Source of the DNA: Cohaesibacter haloalkalitolerans
Lineage (GTDB): Bacteria > Pseudomonadota > Alphaproteobacteria > Rhizobiales > Cohaesibacteraceae
Direction of reading: 5' to 3'
NCBI RefSeq assembly: GCF_003574655.1
Contig: NZ_QNUM01000006.1
Location: 310,001-374,000 of the forward strand
Length of the DNA: 64,000 nt
Numbering within the stretch: the first letter of the stretch is position 1; every line of letters starts with the position of its first letter. A program made the position numbers and the translations under genes. Below the pieces are notes generated by a model. It was given only the letters and a program-made list of their open reading frames with translations, was not told the DNA's origin and ran no database searches. Of the stretch, positions 61,794 to 64,000 are shown piece by piece.

Positions 61794-63611
61794 TCAGGCT
61801 TCCCCGGACTGAAGCGCGGCAATAGGGCGGGTTGCGCTTGCAAGCCAGACCCGGCTTTCCGGGCTGAGTTCGTCCATCAGCTCTGCCCTGACGCGGGCGT
61901 GGTAGGCATCAAGCCAACCGATTTCCTCCGGCGACAGGGCATCAAGCGAGAATAGCCCAAGATCAATGGGAACCAGCGTCAGCGGACGGAAGGAACAAAA
62001 GCCATTATCTCCGGCCACAACCTCGACCTGATTTTCCACCCTCAGACCAAAACCGTCTTCCAGATAGTAGCCCGGTTCGATCGTCATGATGTTGCCCGCC
62101 TCCAGCCCGAAAGGGTTGGGCAGTTTGCCGAGGCGATGGGGATATTCATGTACCAGCAGATTGTGGCCCACGCCGTGGCCTGTGCCGTGGTCATAATCGA
62201 GACCAAGCTGCCACAGATGCATGCGGGCCAGTGCATCCAGCTGGTGCGGAAAGGTTCCCTTGGGAAAGCACGCCATGGACAGGGATAGGAAGCCCCGCAA
62301 CACCGCTGTCGCCGCCGTTTTCAAACCAGAGGGGCAGTCGCCGAAGGCAAAGGTGCGGGTTGCATCGGTTGTGCCGCTCTCATATTGGCCGCCGCAATCG
62401 AGCAGATAGAGCGAGCCCGGCATGAGTGGCGTATCATTGCCCGGTGTCGGATTGTAGTGGCACATGGCAGCATTCGGCCCAACTGCAGAGATCGGCTTGA
62501 AGCTGGGCTCCAGATAACCGGCCACAGCCTGTCGGAACTGATTGATCCGGTCGCCCGCTTCACATTCGGTCACCGGATTGCCAGCGGCGGCGCGTCGTGG
62601 CACTTCAACGCTGAGCCAGTGGCAATAGGTCACCCAGGCGATCCCGTCCGCATGATGGGCATCGCGGTATCCCTTGAGCTCGGCGGCTGTTTTGCGGGCC
62701 TTGCGCAGCATGATCGGGTTGGTTGAGGGCACCAGCTCGGCACCGGCCTTCCGGGCTGCGACCGTAACGGCATCCGGCGCAAAGACCGGATCGAACCCGA
62801 CCCTCCTGCCTTGCGCCAGCTCTGCAAGTCGGGGGAGGAAGGCCTCGGGGGGCTCGGTCTTGACGGTCAGTGCGTCAAGACTGTCGTCCGCCAGTTTTGC
62901 CGGATCAATGAACCAGCTGACGGCTCCGTCCATCGGAATGAGGGCAAAGGACAGCGGGACAGGGTGCATCGGAACATCACTGCCGCGCCGATTGAGCAGC
63001 CATGCGATTTCATCCGGACGGCTCTCAACCCACAGATCGATCTGCTCTCCGGCCATGTCCTTGCGTATCGTCTCCAGCTTCTCGCTGGCAGAAAGCCCGG
63101 ACAGGGCTTCGGGCATGACCCGCACCTTGCCCTTTGGCGCGGCAGGCCGGTCTGCCCAGATTGTGCTGAACGGGTCTGGCAGCGGCAAAAGCTCCGCGCC
63201 GCAAGAGGCGAGGGCCTTGCGCAGGTCATCAGCCTGATTGACCGACCAGAGCATGGGGTCATAGCCGATCCGCAAGCAGGGGTGCCCGGTCTCCCGAGCA
63301 ATCCATTTGCCCGGAGGGGTCTGGTGCAGGTGTGCAATTTGCCATAGCCCCGGATCGGCCTGCCTGCTTGCCTGAACCTGATAGCGACCATCCACAAACA
63401 GGACTGCCCCCTTCTTCAACACGAGCGCCCGGCCAAGCGAGCCCGAGAAGCCACTCAGCCAGTGCAGGCAGCGATCATGGCCGGGGCAATCCTCACTCTG
63501 GTGCGCGTCAGCGCTGGTAACGAGATAGGCATCCACCTGCTGCCCGCTCATCCAGAGGCGCAAGGCGGCGAGGCGGTCAGCATGGAACGTCAGGGTTGTT
63601 TCGGTGCTCAT
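61794..63611 (-). CDS. Xaa-Pro aminopeptidase (aminopeptidase P)
   Basis: 605-aa creatinase/methionine-aminopeptidase-fold (M24B) metallopeptidase removing N-terminal residues before proline. The start ATG 63611 (AGAGGA nine bases upstream) is preferred over a longer ORF. It has two creatinase N domains (about 1-160 and 165-305) followed by the catalytic domain (about 310-605). The metal ligands Asp (LLDCGGQY), Asp (TTDATRTF), His (HGTGHGVGHNLLVHE), Glu (IEPGYYLED) and Glu (RVENQVEVV) are all visible. The C-terminal motif is shorter than in eukaryotic XPNPEP1. It is convergent with the MCP gene and 76 bp from the ABC permease. Confidence 0.93.
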   Translation of the reverse strand: MSTETTLTFHADRLAALRLWMSGQQVDAYLVTSADAHQSEDCPGHDRCLHWLSGFSGSLGRALVLKKGAVLFVDGRYQVQASRQADPGLWQIAHLHQTPPGKWIARETGHPCLRIGYDPMLWSVNQADDLRKALASCGAELLPLPDPFSTIWADRPAAPKGKVRVMPEALSGLSASEKLETIRKDMAGEQIDLWVESRPDEIAWLLNRRGSDVPMHPVPLSFALIPMDGAVSWFIDPAKLADDSLDALTVKTEPPEAFLPRLAELAQGRRVGFDPVFAPDAVTVAARKAGAELVPSTNPIMLRKARKTAAELKGYRDAHHADGIAWVTYCHWLSVEVPRRAAAGNPVTECEAGDRINQFRQAVAGYLEPSFKPISAVGPNAAMCHYNPTPGNDTPLMPGSLYLLDCGGQYESGTTDATRTFAFGDCPSGLKTAATAVLRGFLSLSMACFPKGTFPHQLDALARMHLWQLGLDYDHGTGHGVGHNLLVHEYPHRLGKLPNPFGLEAGNIMTIEPGYYLEDGFGLRVENQVEVVAGDNGFCSFRPLTLVPIDLGLFSLDALSPEEIGWLDAYHARVRAELMDELSPESRVWLASATRPIAALQSGEA

Positions 63612-63687
63612 GACAAAGCATCCTCTTGCAAAGTGTGTTTCCGGCGCGGGCGATCTTCCGGCCCGGGGCTGCTCAAGGCCTCGGCGG

Positions 63688-63999
63688 CTAGCGCATGCGT
63701 GGATCCAGAAGGGTATAGAGAAGGTCGACAATGATGTTGGCAATCACGATGAACAATCCTCCCAGCATCACCACACCGATGATGATCGGTCGGTCCTGAT
63801 TGGCCACCGCCTGCACGGCCAGCGCCCCAACCCCCTGCAGGCCATAAACCTGCTCGATGACAATGGAGCCGCCAAGCAGGAAGGCGATATCGGCGCCAAG
63901 CTGGGTGATCAGCGGGGTGAGTGTGGCACGCATGGCGTGCTTGTAGATCACCTTGCGCTCGGAAATCCCCTTGGCGCGGGCAGTCCGGATATAATCCTC
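63688..63999 (-). CDS. peptide-type ABC transporter permease (5' partial)
   Basis: The C-terminal 103 residues of a DppB/OppB-type permease continue past the right edge. The visible part starts in the cytoplasmic EAA loop (DYIRTARAKGISERKVIYKHAMR), given here in parts: DYIRTARAKGIS, ERKVIYKHAMR. Two membrane segments follow, then the standard end LVDLLYTLLDPRMR. It precedes the aminopeptidase P gene on the same strand by 76 bp, so the two may share a transcript for peptide use. Confidence 0.88.
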   Translation of the reverse strand, partial: EDYIRTARAKGISERKVIYKHAMRATLTPLITQLGADIAFLLGGSIVIEQVYGLQGVGALAVQAVANQDRPIIIGVVMLGGLFIVIANIIVDLLYTLLDPRMR

Positions 64000-64000
64000 G

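Overview
The window looks like chromosomal DNA of a free-living, probably marine alphaproteobacterium of the Hyphomicrobiales (Rhizobiales). Evidence: an frcR/frcBCAK fructose ABC locus of the Sinorhizobium type, several ROK, IclR and GntR regulated sugar-acid loci, a TRAP transporter, a rhizobial-style P450 and acyltransferase pair, moderately high GC, and dense operons with ATGA overlaps. No rRNA, tRNA, insertion sequence, CRISPR array or prophage was recognised. The species cannot be named from sequence alone.

Layout. (1) 1-1048: 3' part of a receiver-PAS-PAS protein. (2) 1.1-8.4 kb: a ROK regulator with a four-copy 14-bp tandem repeat over its stop codon, divergent from a fruB-fruK-fruA fructose PTS operon whose FruB carries EIIA, HPr and Enzyme I in one chain. 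(3) 8.5-12.6 kb: shikimate-dehydrogenase-like protein, GntR regulator, and on the other strand a fumarylacetoacetase/hydratase-superfamily enzyme and KDG kinase. (4) 13.6-23.3 kb: a sugar-acid cluster with IclR regulator, DgoK kinase, zinc dehydrogenase, KduD-like SDR, D-2-hydroxyacid dehydrogenase, TRAP transporter, DgoA aldolase and an L-fuconate-dehydratase-type enolase-superfamily enzyme. (5) 23.5-25.4 kb: adenine deaminase. (6) 25.4-31.7 kb: sulfate assimilation, with cysPTWA, an SLC13-type permease and a cysteine-bearing Rrf2 regulator whose likely operator sits on the cysP promoter. (7) 32-38.1 kb: an SDR, then frcR divergent from frcBCAK. (8) 38.1-41 kb: an A/T-rich stretch with a possible small ORF, a family III CoA-transferase and a TauE/SafE permease. 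(9) 41-44.7 kb: a compact three-gene operon of unknown function (TelA-like helical protein; single-pass membrane protein; coiled-coil protein with a glycine-rich tail). (10) 45-56.6 kb: pdxY, a cupin, and a complete autoinducer-2 locus lsrR-lsrK divergent from lsrF-A-C-D-B-G-E. (11) 56.6-64 kb: acyltransferase and cytochrome P450 operon, CZB-domain chemoreceptor, aminopeptidase P, and the end of a peptide-type ABC permease.

How it fits together. Most of the window is carbohydrate or signal uptake joined to its own first catabolic kinase. Fructose has two routes (PTS to fructose-1-phosphate; ABC plus FrcK), each beside one of two paralogous ROK regulators with similar A/T-rich palindromic sites. 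The sugar-acid cluster combines a 6-deoxy-sugar-acid-type dehydratase with kinases and an aldolase that need a 6-hydroxyl, so the true substrate is probably a non-deoxy acid such as L-galactonate. The AI-2 locus is complete from receptor to terminal thiolase. The best candidate for an undescribed system is the three-gene membrane and coiled-coil operon at 41.0-44.7 kb.
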